Notes: generated from the letters alone by a model not told the origin. A stretch of DNA of 64,000 nt from Paracoccus sp. S3-43 (GCF_029027965.1 NZ_CP119082.1:2651001-2715000), one strand, 5' to 3'; counted from the stretch's first letter, positions 17,987-28,104 are shown. Program-made: numbers and translations.

Positions 17987-18898
17987 CTATTGCATGGCGC
18001 GCCGCCGCGCGCCCGCTCCGCGCAGCAGCGACAGGGTATAGATCGCCAGGGCCGCCCAGATCATCGGAAAGGCGATCATCTGCGCCAGGCCGAACGGCTC
18101 GCCAAAGACCAGCACGGCGGTGACGAAGATCATCGTCGGCGCGATGTATTGCAGGATGCCGATGGTGGTCAGCCGCAACTGCTTGGCCGCCGTCGCATAG
18201 CACAGCAGCGGCACGGCGGTCACCGGGCCGCAGCCGATCAGCAGCAGCGTGTCGGTCAGGCTGCCGGCGGCGAAATGCGACTGGCCACCGACCGTCAGCC
18301 AGATCACATAGGCCAGCGCCAGGGGCGTCAGCAGCAGAACCTCCAGCGTGAAGCCCTGGGTCGGGCCAAGCGGCAGGCTTTTCTTGCAGAAGGCATAGAC
18401 GCCCCAGGTCAGCGTCAGCCCGATGGCGACCATCGGCAGGCGTCCCAGCTGCACCGTCAGCACCACCACCGCCAGCGCGGCCAGGGCGATGGCGGCGATC
18501 TGCGCCCGGCTCAGCCGTTCGCGCAGCAGCGTCGCGCCCAGAAGCACGCTGAACAGCGGGTTGATATAGTAACCAAGCGCCGCATCAAGCGCATGATCGT
18601 TGCCCACCGCCCAGACATAGATCATCCAGTTGACCGAGATCAGCGCCGCCGTCACCAGCGCCATCCCCAGCAGGCGCGGCTGGCGCAGGGCGCCCGCCAC
18701 CTCGGCCCAGCGGCGCTGCAACAGCAGGACCGCCAGCGCGATGGGCAGGGACCACAGAACCCGATGCGCGATCACCTCGGACGGGGGGACATGGGCAAGC
18801 TGCTTCATGAACAGCGGCAGAAACCCCCACATGACATAGGTGGCGATGGCCAGGATCAGGCCGCGCGGGGAATCACCGGAGGGGGACGGGTTGCTCAT
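17987..18898 (-). CDS. rarD: RarD-type EamA family permease
   Basis: Inner-membrane drug/metabolite transporter superfamily member of 303 residues with ten predicted helices. RarD hallmarks include TYVMWGFLPLFMKQL at the start, HRVLWSLP, NWMIYVWAVGNDHALDAALGYYINPL (split by my reading into VNWMIYVWAV and ALGYYINPLF), and LQYIAPTMIFVTAVLVFGEPF. RarD proteins are annotated as chloramphenicol-sensitive but true substrates are unclear. Confidence 0.87.
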   Translation of the reverse strand: MSNPSPSGDSPRGLILAIATYVMWGFLPLFMKQLAHVPPSEVIAHRVLWSLPIALAVLLLQRRWAEVAGALRQPRLLGMALVTAALISVNWMIYVWAVGNDHALDAALGYYINPLFSVLLGATLLRERLSRAQIAAIALAALAVVVLTVQLGRLPMVAIGLTLTWGVYAFCKKSLPLGPTQGFTLEVLLLTPLALAYVIWLTVGGQSHFAAGSLTDTLLLIGCGPVTAVPLLCYATAAKQLRLTTIGILQYIAPTMIFVTAVLVFGEPFGLAQMIAFPMIWAALAIYTLSLLRGAGARRRAMQ

Positions 18899-18942
18899 AT
18901 CGGTTGCATAGGCTGCAAAACCGGTCCGCGCCAGATGCCGCG

Positions 18943-19374
18943 TCAGAGGATGCCCTGTTCCTTCAGCGCCGCCTGTTCGTCGCCGCTGACCCAGCCGAAG
19001 ATGCGCGGGCCATCGGCGGTTCGCTGCACGAAATAGTGGACGGTGAACCGGATCTGCGCATCAGACCCGGCCTTGCGGCCATAGCTGGCGATCCAATCGA
19101 CCGATGCAACGCAATGGGCCGCATCCAGCGGCAGGACGCGGATCGCCTCGATCCGCATGGCCTTCGCGCCGACCTTGCGGTGATGGACGAATTCCTCGGC
19201 CATCGCCTCGCGCATCGCCGCGTCGTTCTTGTCGCCGCGCACGCCCTGCGGAGATGCGCCGATGAACTCGGGCGCGAAAAACGCCGCGAACGCGTCGGCA
19301 TCCACATCCCCGCGCAAACCGCGTGCGGTCAACGCCTCGTAATCGCGAAAAAGCTGCGTCACCGAATCGTCCAT
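18943..19374 (-). CDS. NTF2-like/SnoaL-type domain protein
   Basis: Soluble protein of 143 residues with the cone-shaped NTF2-like pattern. An N-terminal helix (TQLFRDYEALTARGLRGDVDADAFAAFF, seen in pieces) is followed by strands ending in DAQIRFTVHYFVQRT and RIFGWVSGDEQ. Such domains serve as enzymes or binding modules; no catalytic residues can be assigned. It is a single gene with its own ATG at 19374, and the assignment rests on fold pattern only. Confidence 0.65.
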   Translation of the reverse strand: MDDSVTQLFRDYEALTARGLRGDVDADAFAAFFAPEFIGASPQGVRGDKNDAAMREAMAEEFVHHRKVGAKAMRIEAIRVLPLDAAHCVASVDWIASYGRKAGSDAQIRFTVHYFVQRTADGPRIFGWVSGDEQAALKEQGIL

Positions 19375-19397
19375 GGCGGCAGCCTAGCACGGGCGCG

Positions 19398-19733
19398 TCA
19401 GGTCAGCCCATCTTCCGTCAGCAGCGTGCGGCCGTCGCGGCTCTCGATCTCGATCACCCACAGGTCGGGGTCGAAGCCGCGTTGCCGGGCGATGGCTTGG
19501 TCCACCTCGCGCTCGTCGCCCTGGGCCAATACCTGCCAGGGGCGGCTGTCGCTGTCGAAATCCCATTCGCGCCCGTAAAGCCGCGCGGTCCCGTCCAGCA
19601 GCGCGCATTTCACCAGCACCGCGCCAGCCGTGTCGTCGCCGCGCGCGGTGACATAGGCCGGGATATTCACCGCCCCCAGCCGCGCCAGATAGGCCGCCAC
19701 CCAGATCCCCGCCGCGAGCCGGGGTTCAGGCAT
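19398..19733 (-). CDS. DUF1491 family protein
   Basis: Protein of 111 residues typical of a family restricted largely to alphaproteobacteria. It begins [20 protein letters not shown] and carries LVKCALLDGTARLYGRE and DPDLWVIEIESRDGRTLL. No function is established. The ATG lies within the last codons of era, overlapping by eight bases, so it is the distal gene of the lepB-rnc-era operon. Confidence 0.82.
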   Translation of the reverse strand: MPEPRLAAGIWVAAYLARLGAVNIPAYVTARGDDTAGAVLVKCALLDGTARLYGREWDFDSDSRPWQVLAQGDEREVDQAIARQRGFDPDLWVIEIESRDGRTLLTEDGLT

Positions 19734-20652
19734 CGCCGTCGCGGAAATCGAGGCCCATCTCGGTATAGCGTTCCGCCTCGTCCAGCCAGTTCTCGCGGAC
19801 CTTGACTTGCAGGAACAGGTGGACGCGGCGGCCCATGAATTCCTCAAGCTCGGCGCGGGCGGCCTGGCCCACGGCCTTGATCGTGTCGCCGCCCTTGCCC
19901 AGCACGATGCCCTTGTGGCCGGGGCGGGCGACATAGACGATCTGGTCGACCCTGGCCGATCCGTCCTTGCGCTCCTCCCAGGCTTCGGTCTCGACCGTCA
20001 GTTGATAGGGGATTTCCTCGTGCAGGCGCAGGGTCAGCTTTTCGCGGGTGATCTCGGCCGCGATCATGCGCATCGGCAGGTCGGCGATCTGATCCTCGGG
20101 GTAAAGCCAGGGGCCTTCCGGCAAGGTCGCCGCCAGCCAGTCGCGCAACTGGTCGCAGCCATAGCCCTTTTCGGCCGAGATCATGAAGGTCTGCACGAAG
20201 GGATAGGCGGCGTTCAGTTCCGCCGACAGCGCCAGCAGGCTTTCGGCCTTCACCCGGTCGATCTTGTTGATGACCAGGGCCACCGGCGTCTTGCGGTCCA
20301 GCGTCTTCAGCGAATCGATGATCGCCACCACGCCGTCCGAGAGGCCGCGATGCGCCTCGACCAGCAGCAGGATGATGTCGGCGTCCGAGGCCCCGCCCCA
20401 GGCGGCGGCGACCATGGAACGGTCCAGGCGGCGGCGCGGGCGAAAGATGCCGGGCGTGTCCACGAAGACGATCTGCGCCGCGTCGTGGAGGGCGATGCCG
20501 CGGATCCGGGCGCGGGTCGTCTGGACCTTGTGGGTGACGATGCTGACCTTGGCGCCGACCATCTGGTTGAGCAGCGTCGATTTCCCGGCATTGGGCTCGC
20601 CGATCAGGGCGACGAAGCCGGCGCGGGTCGGGGCGGCGGGTGATTCGGTCAT
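19726..20652 (-). CDS. era: GTPase Era
   Basis: Essential GTPase that binds 16S rRNA during small-subunit maturation, 308 residues. The G motifs are GEPNAGKST (G1), DTPGIF (G3) and NKIDRV (G4). The C-terminal KH domain has [18 protein letters not shown]. The ATG at 20652 overlaps the rnc stop by four bases. The coupling of rnc and era is widely conserved. Confidence 0.96.
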   Translation of the reverse strand: MTESPAAPTRAGFVALIGEPNAGKSTLLNQMVGAKVSIVTHKVQTTRARIRGIALHDAAQIVFVDTPGIFRPRRRLDRSMVAAAWGGASDADIILLLVEAHRGLSDGVVAIIDSLKTLDRKTPVALVINKIDRVKAESLLALSAELNAAYPFVQTFMISAEKGYGCDQLRDWLAATLPEGPWLYPEDQIADLPMRMIAAEITREKLTLRLHEEIPYQLTVETEAWEERKDGSARVDQIVYVARPGHKGIVLGKGGDTIKAVGQAARAELEEFMGRRVHLFLQVKVRENWLDEAERYTEMGLDFRDGDA

Positions 20653-21341
20653 TCGCGGCCCTCCAGCCGGTCCAGCAGGGCCTGGGCCGCCGCCTGTTCG
20701 ATGCTGCGTTTCGTGCCCGCGCCCTGGGCCTGCGCCTGCCGTCCGTCGGCCAGCCGCGCGGTGATCAGGAAGACCGGGGCGTGGTCGGGGCCGCTGCGTT
20801 CGGTCTGGACGTAAGCCGGCGGCGGCATCCCATGGGCCTGCGCCCATTCCTGAAGCGCGGTCTTGGCGTCGCGGGGATCATCCTCCAGCGTCGCCAGCCG
20901 GTCGGCCCAGAGGCGCAACACGATCCGGCGCGCGGCGTCGAAGCCCGCGTCCAGATAGACGGCCGCCAGCACGGCCTCCATAGCGTCGGCCAAGAGGGCG
21001 TCCTTGCGGCGGCCGCCCGACATCATCTCGGACCGGCCCAGCTTCAGCACCTCGCCCAGGCCGATCTCGCGGGCGATGGCCGCGCAGGTCTCGCCCCGGA
21101 CAAGCGCGTTGTAGCGGGGCGCAAGCTGGCCTTCGCTGGCGGACTGGTCGGCGTCGAACAGCGCCTCGGCCATGACCAGGCCCAGCACCCGGTCGCCCAG
21201 AAACTCCAGCCGCTGATTGTCGGGCCGGGTGGTGGTGGCGATGGATCCATGGGTCAGCGCGCGCACCAGCAGGTCGGGGCGCGCGAAGTCGTGTCCCAGT
21301 CGGGTCATGAAGGCGCGGATGTCGGCGCCCGGCTTCATCAT
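20649..21341 (-). CDS. rnc: Ribonuclease III
   Basis: Double-strand-specific endoribonuclease for rRNA and mRNA processing, 230 residues. The catalytic signature [14 protein letters not shown] and the second acidic cluster [16 protein letters not shown] are intact. A C-terminal double-stranded RNA-binding domain begins near [18 protein letters not shown]. Two ATGs, 21341 and 21338, lie next to each other just after the lepB stop at 21350, inside the same transcript. Confidence 0.95.
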   Translation of the reverse strand: MMKPGADIRAFMTRLGHDFARPDLLVRALTHGSIATTTRPDNQRLEFLGDRVLGLVMAEALFDADQSASEGQLAPRYNALVRGETCAAIAREIGLGEVLKLGRSEMMSGGRRKDALLADAMEAVLAAVYLDAGFDAARRIVLRLWADRLATLEDDPRDAKTALQEWAQAHGMPPPAYVQTERSGPDHAPVFLITARLADGRQAQAQGAGTKRSIEQAAAQALLDRLEGRE

Positions 21342-21349
21342 GGACGGCT

Positions 21350-22144
21350 TCAATCGACCGCCTTGAAGAAGCGATCCGCCCGCCAGGTCCAGAAATACAG
21401 AAGCGAGCGGCCCCCGGACGAGAACATGATCCGGTCGGCGCGGCCAATCAGGTATTCGGCGGGGACGAAACCCAGGCCGCCGATTTCCTGCGGAAAGCGC
21501 GAATCCTCGGAATTGTCGCGGTTGTCGCCCATGAAGAAATACTGGCCTTCGGGGACGGTGAAGGTCGGCGTGTCGTCGGCGAAGGCGCCGTCCTGGATGT
21601 TCAGGATGGCGTGGCTGCGCCCGTTCGGCAGGGTTTCGGTAAACCGCTGGCTGATGCAGTCGCCGCCCTCGGCCACCGGGTCGTTGACGCAGCGCGGCAC
21701 CAGGCCCTGCGGTCCCTGCTGTTCCTTGATCTCGACGAACTCTCCGGCCGGGGTGATCGGCACTTCCTGGCCGTTGATGAACAGGCGGCCGCCGCGCATC
21801 TGCACGGTATCGCCGGGCAGGCCGATCAGCCGCTTGATGAAATCGACGCCCCGCGTCGGATGGCGGAACACCACCACATCGCCGCGTTCGGGTTCGCTGC
21901 CGAGGATCCGGCCCGAGATCGGGCATAGCGCGAAGGGGCAGGAATATTGCGAATAGCCATAGGCCATCTTGTTGACGAACAGGAAATCGCCGATCAGCAG
22001 CGTGTCCTTCATCGACCCGGACGGGATCCAGAAGGGCTGGAAGAACAGCGTGCGGAACACGCCCGCGATGACCAGCGCCCAGAACACGGTCTTGACCGTT
22101 TCCCAGAGGCCTTCCTTTTTCTTGCCCGCCGTGCTGTCGGCCAT
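21350..22144 (-). CDS. lepB: Signal peptidase I
   Basis: Membrane serine protease that removes Sec and Tat signal peptides, 264 residues. One N-terminal membrane segment ([17 protein letters not shown]) precedes the Ser44 nucleophile in PSGSMKDTL. The general base is Lys104 in [23 protein letters not shown] is box E. The start at ATG 22144 is chosen because GAAGGAC lies upstream and because a longer reading would overlap acpS. Confidence 0.95.
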   Translation of the reverse strand: MADSTAGKKKEGLWETVKTVFWALVIAGVFRTLFFQPFWIPSGSMKDTLLIGDFLFVNKMAYGYSQYSCPFALCPISGRILGSEPERGDVVVFRHPTRGVDFIKRLIGLPGDTVQMRGGRLFINGQEVPITPAGEFVEIKEQQGPQGLVPRCVNDPVAEGGDCISQRFTETLPNGRSHAILNIQDGAFADDTPTFTVPEGQYFFMGDNRDNSEDSRFPQEIGGLGFVPAEYLIGRADRIMFSSGGRSLLYFWTWRADRFFKAVD

Positions 22145-22218
22145 GATGTCGTCCTTCGTCGTCAAGCGCGGGCGATTGGCCGCATTGGCGCGTTCATGGT
22201 CCCCGGCGGGGGGCAAAG

Positions 22219-22629
22219 TCAAGATTGCGGCGCAAGGGGCAGCGCCTCGATCACCACGAAAGCCTGCGCCCAGGGGTGGTCGTCGGTCAAGGTGACGTGA
22301 ACCACCGCGCGGTGGCCGGGCGGGGTCATCGCCGCCAGCCGCTCCGCCGCCCAGCCGGTCAGCGCCATCACCGGCTGGCCGGACGGCAGGTTGCTGACCG
22401 CCATGTCGCGCCAGCTGATGCCCATCGCCAGCCCGGTGCCCAAGGCCTTGGAACAGGCTTCCTTCGCGGCCCAGCGTTTCGCCAGCGTCCCCGCCTCGTC
22501 CGTGCGGCGCGCGGCCTTGGCCAGTTCGGTGGGCGTGAAGACGCGGTTGCGGAACCGGTCGCCGAAGCGGTCGAGCGTGCCCGCGATGCGGTCGATATTG
22601 GCAAGGTCGGTGCCGATGCCCAGGATCAT
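22219..22629 (-). CDS. acpS: Holo-[acyl-carrier-protein] synthase
   Basis: Transfers phosphopantetheine from CoA to acyl carrier protein. It has 136 residues with the magnesium-binding Asp in [14 protein letters not shown] and Glu in [15 protein letters not shown]. It sits between the repeat copy B and lepB, in the conserved pdxJ-acpS-lepB-rnc-era order. Confidence 0.94.
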   Translation of the reverse strand: MILGIGTDLANIDRIAGTLDRFGDRFRNRVFTPTELAKAARRTDEAGTLAKRWAAKEACSKALGTGLAMGISWRDMAVSNLPSGQPVMALTGWAAERLAAMTPPGHRAVVHVTLTDDHPWAQAFVVIEALPLAPQS

Positions 22630-22655
22630 GCGCCGCGTGGCCCCGGCAGGATCAT

Positions 22656-22677
22656 GGATATTTGGATGAAGAAGAAG
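22656..22677 (+). repeat. Dispersed GGATATTT repeat, short form (copy B)
   Basis: GGATATTTGGATGAAGAAGA and two further bases lie in the short gap between acpS and the 31-codon ORF. It matches copies C and D (read on their minus strand) at the core and the GAAGAAGA tail. No large hairpin accompanies this copy, only the short GGCAG...CTGCC arms around it. Confidence 0.6.
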
Positions 22678-22684
22678 CTGCCGG

Positions 22685-22780
22685 TCACTTCGCGCCCCGC
22701 ACGGCGATCTCGCCTGTCTGCTGATTGATGGTCAGGGCGGGGGCGGCAAGCAGCGACAGGGCGAGGACGGGGCGGATCAT
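22685..22780 (-). CDS. Tiny ORF with signal-peptide-like start, translationally coupled to pdxJ
   Basis: Thirty-one codons: a basic start, a hydrophobic run [11 protein letters not shown], and the tail [15 protein letters not shown]. The ATG overlaps the pdxJ stop (ATGA), which would allow coupled initiation. It could be a small exported peptide, a degenerate remnant or chance. The function is unknown; coupling and codon use are the only support. Confidence 0.4.
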   Translation of the reverse strand: MIRPVLALSLLAAPALTINQQTGEIAVRGAK

Positions 22781-23511
22781 GCGCGCGCCTCGTCCATCCT
22801 GCGGCGCATTTCGCGGATCGCCTCGCCCAGGCCGGTGAAGACCGATTCGGCGATCAGGAAATGGCCGATGTTCAATTCCTTGATCTGCGGGATCGCGGCG
22901 ATGGGGCCGACGGTGTCGAAGGTCAGGCCATGGCCTGCGTGGACCTCCAGCCCCAGGCTGTCGGCCAGGCGCGCGCCACGGGTCAGGCCCGCCAGTTCGG
23001 TGTCGCGTTCGGCATGGCGACCTTCGGTGTTCAGATCGCAATAGGCGCCAGTATGCAGCTCCACCACCGCCGCGCCGATGCGGGCGGCGGCCTCGATCTG
23101 GGCGGGGGCGTGGCCGATGAACAGCGACACGCGGCTGCCCGCCTCGCGCAAGGGGGCGATGTAGTCGGCCAGCACGGCTTCGTTGCCGGCCACGTCCAGG
23201 CCGCCTTCGGTCGTTCGTTCCTCGCGCTTTTCGGGGACGATGCAGACGGCATGGGGGCGGTGGCGCAGGGCGATGGCCTGCATCTCGGCGGTCGCCGCCA
23301 TTTCCAGGTTCAGGGGAAGCCGCAGCTTCGCCATCAGCGCGTCGATATCGGCGTCGCTGATATGGCGGCGATCCTCTCGCAGATGGGCGGTGATGCCGTC
23401 TGCGCCCGCACCTTCCGCAATGCGGGCGGCGCGCAGCGGGTCGGGCCAGGGCGTGCCGCGCGCGTTGCGGATGGTTGCGACGTGATCGATGTTGACGCCA
23501 AGACGCAGCAT
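22777..23511 (-). CDS. pdxJ: Pyridoxine 5'-phosphate synthase
   Basis: Condenses 1-deoxy-D-xylulose 5-phosphate with 3-amino-2-oxopropyl phosphate in the DXP-dependent vitamin B6 route. It has 244 residues in a TIM barrel. Typical segments are [40 protein letters not shown] and [10 protein letters not shown]. The ATG at 23511 follows GGGGGA. Divided from ispE by a short gap in the same direction. Confidence 0.95.
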   Translation of the reverse strand: MLRLGVNIDHVATIRNARGTPWPDPLRAARIAEGAGADGITAHLREDRRHISDADIDALMAKLRLPLNLEMAATAEMQAIALRHRPHAVCIVPEKREERTTEGGLDVAGNEAVLADYIAPLREAGSRVSLFIGHAPAQIEAAARIGAAVVELHTGAYCDLNTEGRHAERDTELAGLTRGARLADSLGLEVHAGHGLTFDTVGPIAAIPQIKELNIGHFLIAESVFTGLGEAIREMRRRMDEARA

Positions 23512-23536
23512 GGATGTCCCCCTGTTTCGCGGCAGT

Positions 23537-24358
23537 CTAGCGGCACGGCAGCGGGGGTGCCAGTTCCGTCGCGACCGCCCACCAGCCATGCTGTTTCAAC
23601 GCATTGGCGGCAATCCGGGCGTGGTCGGCGCTATCGTAGAATCCGAAGCAGGTGGCCCCGGATCCCGACATGCGCGGGACGGCGGAGCCCGTCGCCCGCA
23701 GCGCCTCCAGCACCTGTCCGATCACCGGGGCGATGGCGCGGGCTGGGGCTTCCAGGTCGTTGCGCGTTTCCGCAAGCCACGCGGTCAGGTCGGCAAGCCC
23801 CCCAAAGCGCGAAATGTGCGGCAGGCCCGGATTGTTGCGCTGCTCCATCGCGGCAAAGACCTGCGGCGTGGACAGCGCCACGCCCGGATTGACCAGCACC
23901 AGCGGGATCGCGGGCAAAGGCGGCAAGGGCGTCACGATTTCCCCCACCCCCTGCATCCGCGCGGGGTTCGAGACCAGGCAGACCGGCACATCGGCCCCCA
24001 GCCGTTCGGTGTTTGCAGGCAGCGGATGGCCCATGCGGGCCAGCCCGCGCAGCACCGCCGCCGCGTCGGCCGAGCCGCCGCCGATGCCGCTGGCGACGGG
24101 CAGGTTCTTGGTCAGCGTGATCGCCGCATCCGCCCCCGCCAGCCGCGCGGCGCGCAGGCACAGGTTGTCACCCCCCGACAGCCCCCCCGCGAACGGCCCG
24201 TCGATCCGCAAGGACAGCGGACCGGGGTCCAGAGTCACCACATCCCCCACACCCGCAAAGCCCACCAGCGAATCCAGCAGGTGATAGCCGTCCGCGCGAC
24301 GCCCCGTCACATGCAGCGCAAGGTTCAGCTTGGCCGGCGCAGCTTCGGTGACGGGCAT
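23537..24358 (-). CDS. ispE: 4-diphosphocytidyl-2-C-methyl-D-erythritol kinase
   Basis: GHMP kinase of the non-mevalonate isoprenoid pathway, 273 residues. It starts with the substrate site [21 protein letters not shown] and has the ATP loop [18 protein letters not shown]. The C-terminal [11 protein letters not shown] is the third GHMP motif. The ATG at 24358 lies four bases after the TPR gene stop, so both share a transcript. Confidence 0.95.
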   Translation of the reverse strand: MPVTEAAPAKLNLALHVTGRRADGYHLLDSLVGFAGVGDVVTLDPGPLSLRIDGPFAGGLSGGDNLCLRAARLAGADAAITLTKNLPVASGIGGGSADAAAVLRGLARMGHPLPANTERLGADVPVCLVSNPARMQGVGEIVTPLPPLPAIPLVLVNPGVALSTPQVFAAMEQRNNPGLPHISRFGGLADLTAWLAETRNDLEAPARAIAPVIGQVLEALRATGSAVPRMSGSGATCFGFYDSADHARIAANALKQHGWWAVATELAPPLPCR

Positions 24359-24362
24359 CGCC

Positions 24363-26189
24363 TTAGTTGTTCGCGGCCTGCGGGGCGGGTGCGGCGGCAT
24401 CCGCCGGGGCCGCCGCTTCCTCGGCCAGGACGGCATCAAGGCCCCGGTCCAGCTTGGCGCGGATGCGGTCGGGATCCACGTCATCGGTATCGGTCGGTTC
24501 CAGCGACAGGGCGCGGCGCCACTGGATCTCGGCCTCGCGGTGGCGGCCGACCTTCCAGTAGATGTCGCCCAGATGGTCGTTCACCAGCGGATCCTGCGAC
24601 ATGGTCAGGATCGAGGCTTCCATCGGCGCCACCGCTTCCGGATAGCGGCCCAGCCGGTAATAGGCCCAGGCCAGCGAATCGAGGATATAGCCGTCGTCCG
24701 GCGACAGTTCGACCGCCTTCTTGATCAGGTCCAGCGCGCGGTCCAGATTCTTGTTCCGGTCGATCCAGCTATAGCCCAGATAGTTCAGCAGGCCGGCCTG
24801 ATTCGGGCGGATTTCGAGGGCGGCCAGGAAATCGGCCTCGGCCCGGTCGAACTGCTGCGACCGTTCCAGGGCGATGCCGCGCGCATATAGCGGGAACCAG
24901 CGGGTATCGGCGGGGGCGTCGGCCAGCAGGGCCAGCGCCTTGTCATAGGCGGGCACGGCCTGGGCGAATTTTTCCTGCTGGCGCAGCAGGTCGCCCAGCG
25001 CGATCCAGGCCTGCGGCAGGTCGGGATAGGCGGCGGTCAGCGACAGCGCGGCCTTGCTAGCCTCGTCCGTGCGGTCGGCGCGCGACAGGGTGTCGATGCG
25101 CGCCAGTTCCGCCACGGGCCGCATCTGGCCCATGCGGCGCAGCGCGTCGAATTCGGGTTCCGCCAGGTCGAACTGCTGACGTTCCTGAAGGATCTGGGCG
25201 ACCATCAGCCGCGCCTCGGCGGTGTCGGGCGACAGCCAGGCGGCCAGGCGGGCGTGGATCAGCGACAGGGGTTCGGGATCCGGGCTGGAGACCAGGGCCG
25301 ATGCAAAGGTCAGGAACGCCTGCGCGATGCCGTCGGCGGGCGTCCTGACCACGTCGAAGGCCACCGGCTGGCCGGATTTGATCCGGTCGCGCAGGGCCAG
25401 AAGCTGCGGCTCGGCCTCGACGCCCGGAATCGCCTCGATCATGGCCACGGCGTCGTCGCGCCGCTCAAGCTGGGTCAGGATCTGCGCGCGGGCGGTAAAG
25501 CCCAGGATATGCGCGCCGGTCATGTCGTCGGCCAGCAGCGATTCGGCGCCTTCGTAATCGCCGACCAGCGCGCGGGCCAGCGCCAGGTGATAGTTCACCA
25601 TCGGCGCCACGCCCTCGACGCGGGACAGGCGCTCGAATTCGGCCAGCGCCTCGGACGCCTTGCCCGCGCCCAGAAGGCCCCAGCCGCGCAGCATCCCGGC
25701 CAGCAGGTCGGCTTCCGATTCCGCATCGCCGGGCGTGCCCACATCGGCCAGCAGCCCGGTCCAGTCGCCGGAATGCACCAGATCGGCGCGGTGGATCAGA
25801 TGCGACAGTTCGGTCGGCTCGCCCTCGGACCCGATGCGGTCGGCAAGGGCCACCGCGCGGTCGATTTCCCCGGCCGACACCAGGGCCACCAGGGCGCTGT
25901 CCTGCAAAAAGCGGTCGCCCGGATCATGCGCCACGGCCTGCACGAAGAACCGCGCGGCCGCCTGGAAGTCGCTTTCCACCGTCGCCATGCGCGCGGCCAG
26001 GAACGGCCCGGCCAACCCGAAGGTCAGCGGCGCGGAATCGGGCTTCGGCGCCTGGGTCGCGGCGGCGTCGGGCGCATCGCCTTCGGGGCGGGGGGCGGGC
26101 CGTTCCTGCGCGCCTGCGGGCAGCGACAGCGCCGCCATCAGGGCGGCGATCAGGGCCAGAGTCGGGCGGGTCAGGGTCACGGCATCCAT
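24363..26189 (-). CDS. Tetratricopeptide repeat protein, exported
   Basis: Protein of 608 residues with a signal peptide (LALIAALMAALSLPAGAQ) and helical TPR repeats through most of its length. The clearest are AWIALGDLLRQQEKFAQAVP and the block containing GYSWIDRNKN, LDSLAWAYYRLGRYPEAV and VNDHLGDIYWKVGRHREA. It probably acts as a periplasmic or outer-membrane scaffold. Such TPR proteins commonly precede ispE in Rhodobacterales, by my recollection. An Ala/Pro-rich tail ends the protein. Confidence 0.85.
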   Translation of the reverse strand: MDAVTLTRPTLALIAALMAALSLPAGAQERPAPRPEGDAPDAAATQAPKPDSAPLTFGLAGPFLAARMATVESDFQAAARFFVQAVAHDPGDRFLQDSALVALVSAGEIDRAVALADRIGSEGEPTELSHLIHRADLVHSGDWTGLLADVGTPGDAESEADLLAGMLRGWGLLGAGKASEALAEFERLSRVEGVAPMVNYHLALARALVGDYEGAESLLADDMTGAHILGFTARAQILTQLERRDDAVAMIEAIPGVEAEPQLLALRDRIKSGQPVAFDVVRTPADGIAQAFLTFASALVSSPDPEPLSLIHARLAAWLSPDTAEARLMVAQILQERQQFDLAEPEFDALRRMGQMRPVAELARIDTLSRADRTDEASKAALSLTAAYPDLPQAWIALGDLLRQQEKFAQAVPAYDKALALLADAPADTRWFPLYARGIALERSQQFDRAEADFLAALEIRPNQAGLLNYLGYSWIDRNKNLDRALDLIKKAVELSPDDGYILDSLAWAYYRLGRYPEAVAPMEASILTMSQDPLVNDHLGDIYWKVGRHREAEIQWRRALSLEPTDTDDVDPDRIRAKLDRGLDAVLAEEAAAPADAAAPAPQAANN

Positions 26190-26267
26190 CCCGGAAAGTC
26201 ACAAAAACGTTTTGTCGACCCTAACGCGGCGCCAAAGCCGTCGCAACGCCTGCCCCCGCCCGGCAGA

Positions 26268-27923
26268 TCACATATTCGGGTAGTTCGGCCCGTCGCCGCC
26301 CTGCGGCGTGGTCCAGACGATGTTCTGCGACGGATCCTTGATGTCGCAGGTCTTGCAGTGGACGCAGTTCTGGAAGTTGATCACGAAGCGCGGGCCATCC
26401 GCGTCCTCGACCACCTCATAGACGCCCGCCGGGCAATAGCGTTGCGCGGGTTCCGCGTATTCGGGCAGGTTGACGCGGATCGGGATCGTGGGATCCTTCA
26501 GCTTCAGGTGGCAGGGCTGGCTTTCCTCGTGGTTGGTGAAGGAAAAGGCCACGTTGGTCAGCCGGTCGAAGGACAGCTTGCCGTCGGGTTTCGGATAGTC
26601 GATGGGCTTGAAGTCCCGCGCCTTGCCGGTGGCCTCGGCATCAGACTTGCCGTGCTTCCAGGTCCGCAGGATGTTGCGCCCGGTCAGCCCGGCCCCCCAC
26701 ATGTCCATGCCGCCCAGAACCAGGCTGGGCCACAACCCATAGCGCGACCAGGCGGGCTTGACGTTGCGGACCTTCTTCAGATCCTTGCCGATCTCGCCCG
26801 TCCGCACCGCCCGATCGTAATCCTCCAGCCGGTCGCCCTCGCGCCCCTCGGCAATCGCCTTGGCCGCCGCTTCCGCCGCCTCGATGCCCGAGATCATGGC
26901 GTTGTGGTTGCCCTTGATGCGCGGCACGTTGACCATGCCCGCCGAACAGCCCAGCAGCACGCCGCCCGCGAAGCTCAGTTCCGGCAGCGACTGGTAGCCC
27001 CCCTCGCTGATCGCGCGGGCGCCATAGCTGATGCGCTTGCCGCCCTCCAGCAGGTCGGCCACCATCGGGTGGTGCTTGAAGCGCTGGAACTCCATATAGG
27101 GATACAGATACGGGTTCTCGTAGTTCAGATGCACCACGAAGCCCAGCATCACCAGGTTGTCCTCGTAGTGATAGATGAAGCTGCCGCCGCCGGCGTTCTT
27201 GCCCAGGGGCCAGCCCATGGTGTGCACCACGCGGCCCTGGCTGAACTTCTCGGGGCTGACCTCCCAGATCTCCTTCATGCCCAGGCCGAATTTCTGCGGC
27301 TCGTGGCCCTCGGACAGGTTCAGGCGGTCGATGATCACCTTGGCCAGCGACCCGCGCACGCCCTCGCCGATGAAGACGTATTTGCCGTGCAGTTCCATGC
27401 CGGGTTCATAGTGGGGACCGGGCGTGCCGTCGGCTTGCAGCCCCATCTCGCCCGCGACGACGCCCTTGACCCGATCGCCCTCCCACACGACTGCACTGGC
27501 GGCCATGCCGGGAAAGATCTCGACGCCCAGTTCCTCGGCCTGTTCGGCCAGCCAGCGGCAGACGCTGCCCATGCTGACGATATAGTTGCCGTGGTTGTTC
27601 ATCAGCCGCGGCATCGGCCAGTTCGGCACCCGCACCTGCCCCGCCGCGCCCAGGACATAGAAGTTGTCGTCCACGACCTCGGTCCGGACCGGGGCGCCCC
27701 TCTCGCGCCAGTCGGGGATCAGCCGGTTCAGGCCGATGGGATCCAGCACCGCGCCCGACAGGATATGCGCGCCGACCTCGGAGCCTTTCTCCAGCACCAC
27801 CACAGACAGGTCCGGGTCGATCTGCTTCAGCCGGATCGCCGCCGACAGGCCCGCAGGCCCCGCCCCCACGATCACCACGTCGTATTCCATCGACTCGCGG
27901 TCGATCGCTGGCGTGTCGGTCAT
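26268..27923 (-). CDS. Electron transfer flavoprotein-ubiquinone oxidoreductase
   Basis: Membrane-associated FAD and 4Fe-4S enzyme that passes electrons from reduced ETF, and so from acyl-CoA dehydrogenases, to ubiquinone. It has 551 residues. The FAD site is VVIVGAGPAGLSAAIRL. The quinone-side region contains GLLGCSAG-like GGVLLGCSAGMVNVPRIKG. The cluster ligands are in YCPAGVYE and CVHCKTCDIKDPSQNI near the end. The ATG at 27923 follows a run of G residues. It is divergent from greA. Confidence 0.95.
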   Translation of the reverse strand: MTDTPAIDRESMEYDVVIVGAGPAGLSAAIRLKQIDPDLSVVVLEKGSEVGAHILSGAVLDPIGLNRLIPDWRERGAPVRTEVVDDNFYVLGAAGQVRVPNWPMPRLMNNHGNYIVSMGSVCRWLAEQAEELGVEIFPGMAASAVVWEGDRVKGVVAGEMGLQADGTPGPHYEPGMELHGKYVFIGEGVRGSLAKVIIDRLNLSEGHEPQKFGLGMKEIWEVSPEKFSQGRVVHTMGWPLGKNAGGGSFIYHYEDNLVMLGFVVHLNYENPYLYPYMEFQRFKHHPMVADLLEGGKRISYGARAISEGGYQSLPELSFAGGVLLGCSAGMVNVPRIKGNHNAMISGIEAAEAAAKAIAEGREGDRLEDYDRAVRTGEIGKDLKKVRNVKPAWSRYGLWPSLVLGGMDMWGAGLTGRNILRTWKHGKSDAEATGKARDFKPIDYPKPDGKLSFDRLTNVAFSFTNHEESQPCHLKLKDPTIPIRVNLPEYAEPAQRYCPAGVYEVVEDADGPRFVINFQNCVHCKTCDIKDPSQNIVWTTPQGGDGPNYPNM

Positions 27924-28076
27924 GGCTCGGTTCCCCCCTTGCTTGGCTGTCGTCTGGATGTAACGGTTCTGCCGCATCGCGGCAATGCTGACGCGACGGC
28001 CGAAATCTGCCACCGTCGGCGCAGCCGGGCTTGCAAAGACGCGGCAATTCGGGTCACGGTGCCGACAACAAGGCCG

Positions 28077-28104
28077 CGCCCCTGCCATCCGAATGGCGGG
28101 GGCG
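28077..28104 (+). promoter_or_regulatory. Strong hairpin in the etf-qo/greA divergent region
   Basis: Twelve contiguous base pairs (one a G-T pair): CGCCCCTGCCAT (28077-28088) with ATGGCGGGGGCG (28093-28104), loop CCGA. It lies 50 bases before the greA start and is not followed by a T run. It could be a leader structure of greA mRNA, a barrier to divergent transcription, or a protein site. Which one cannot be decided here. Confidence 0.5.
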
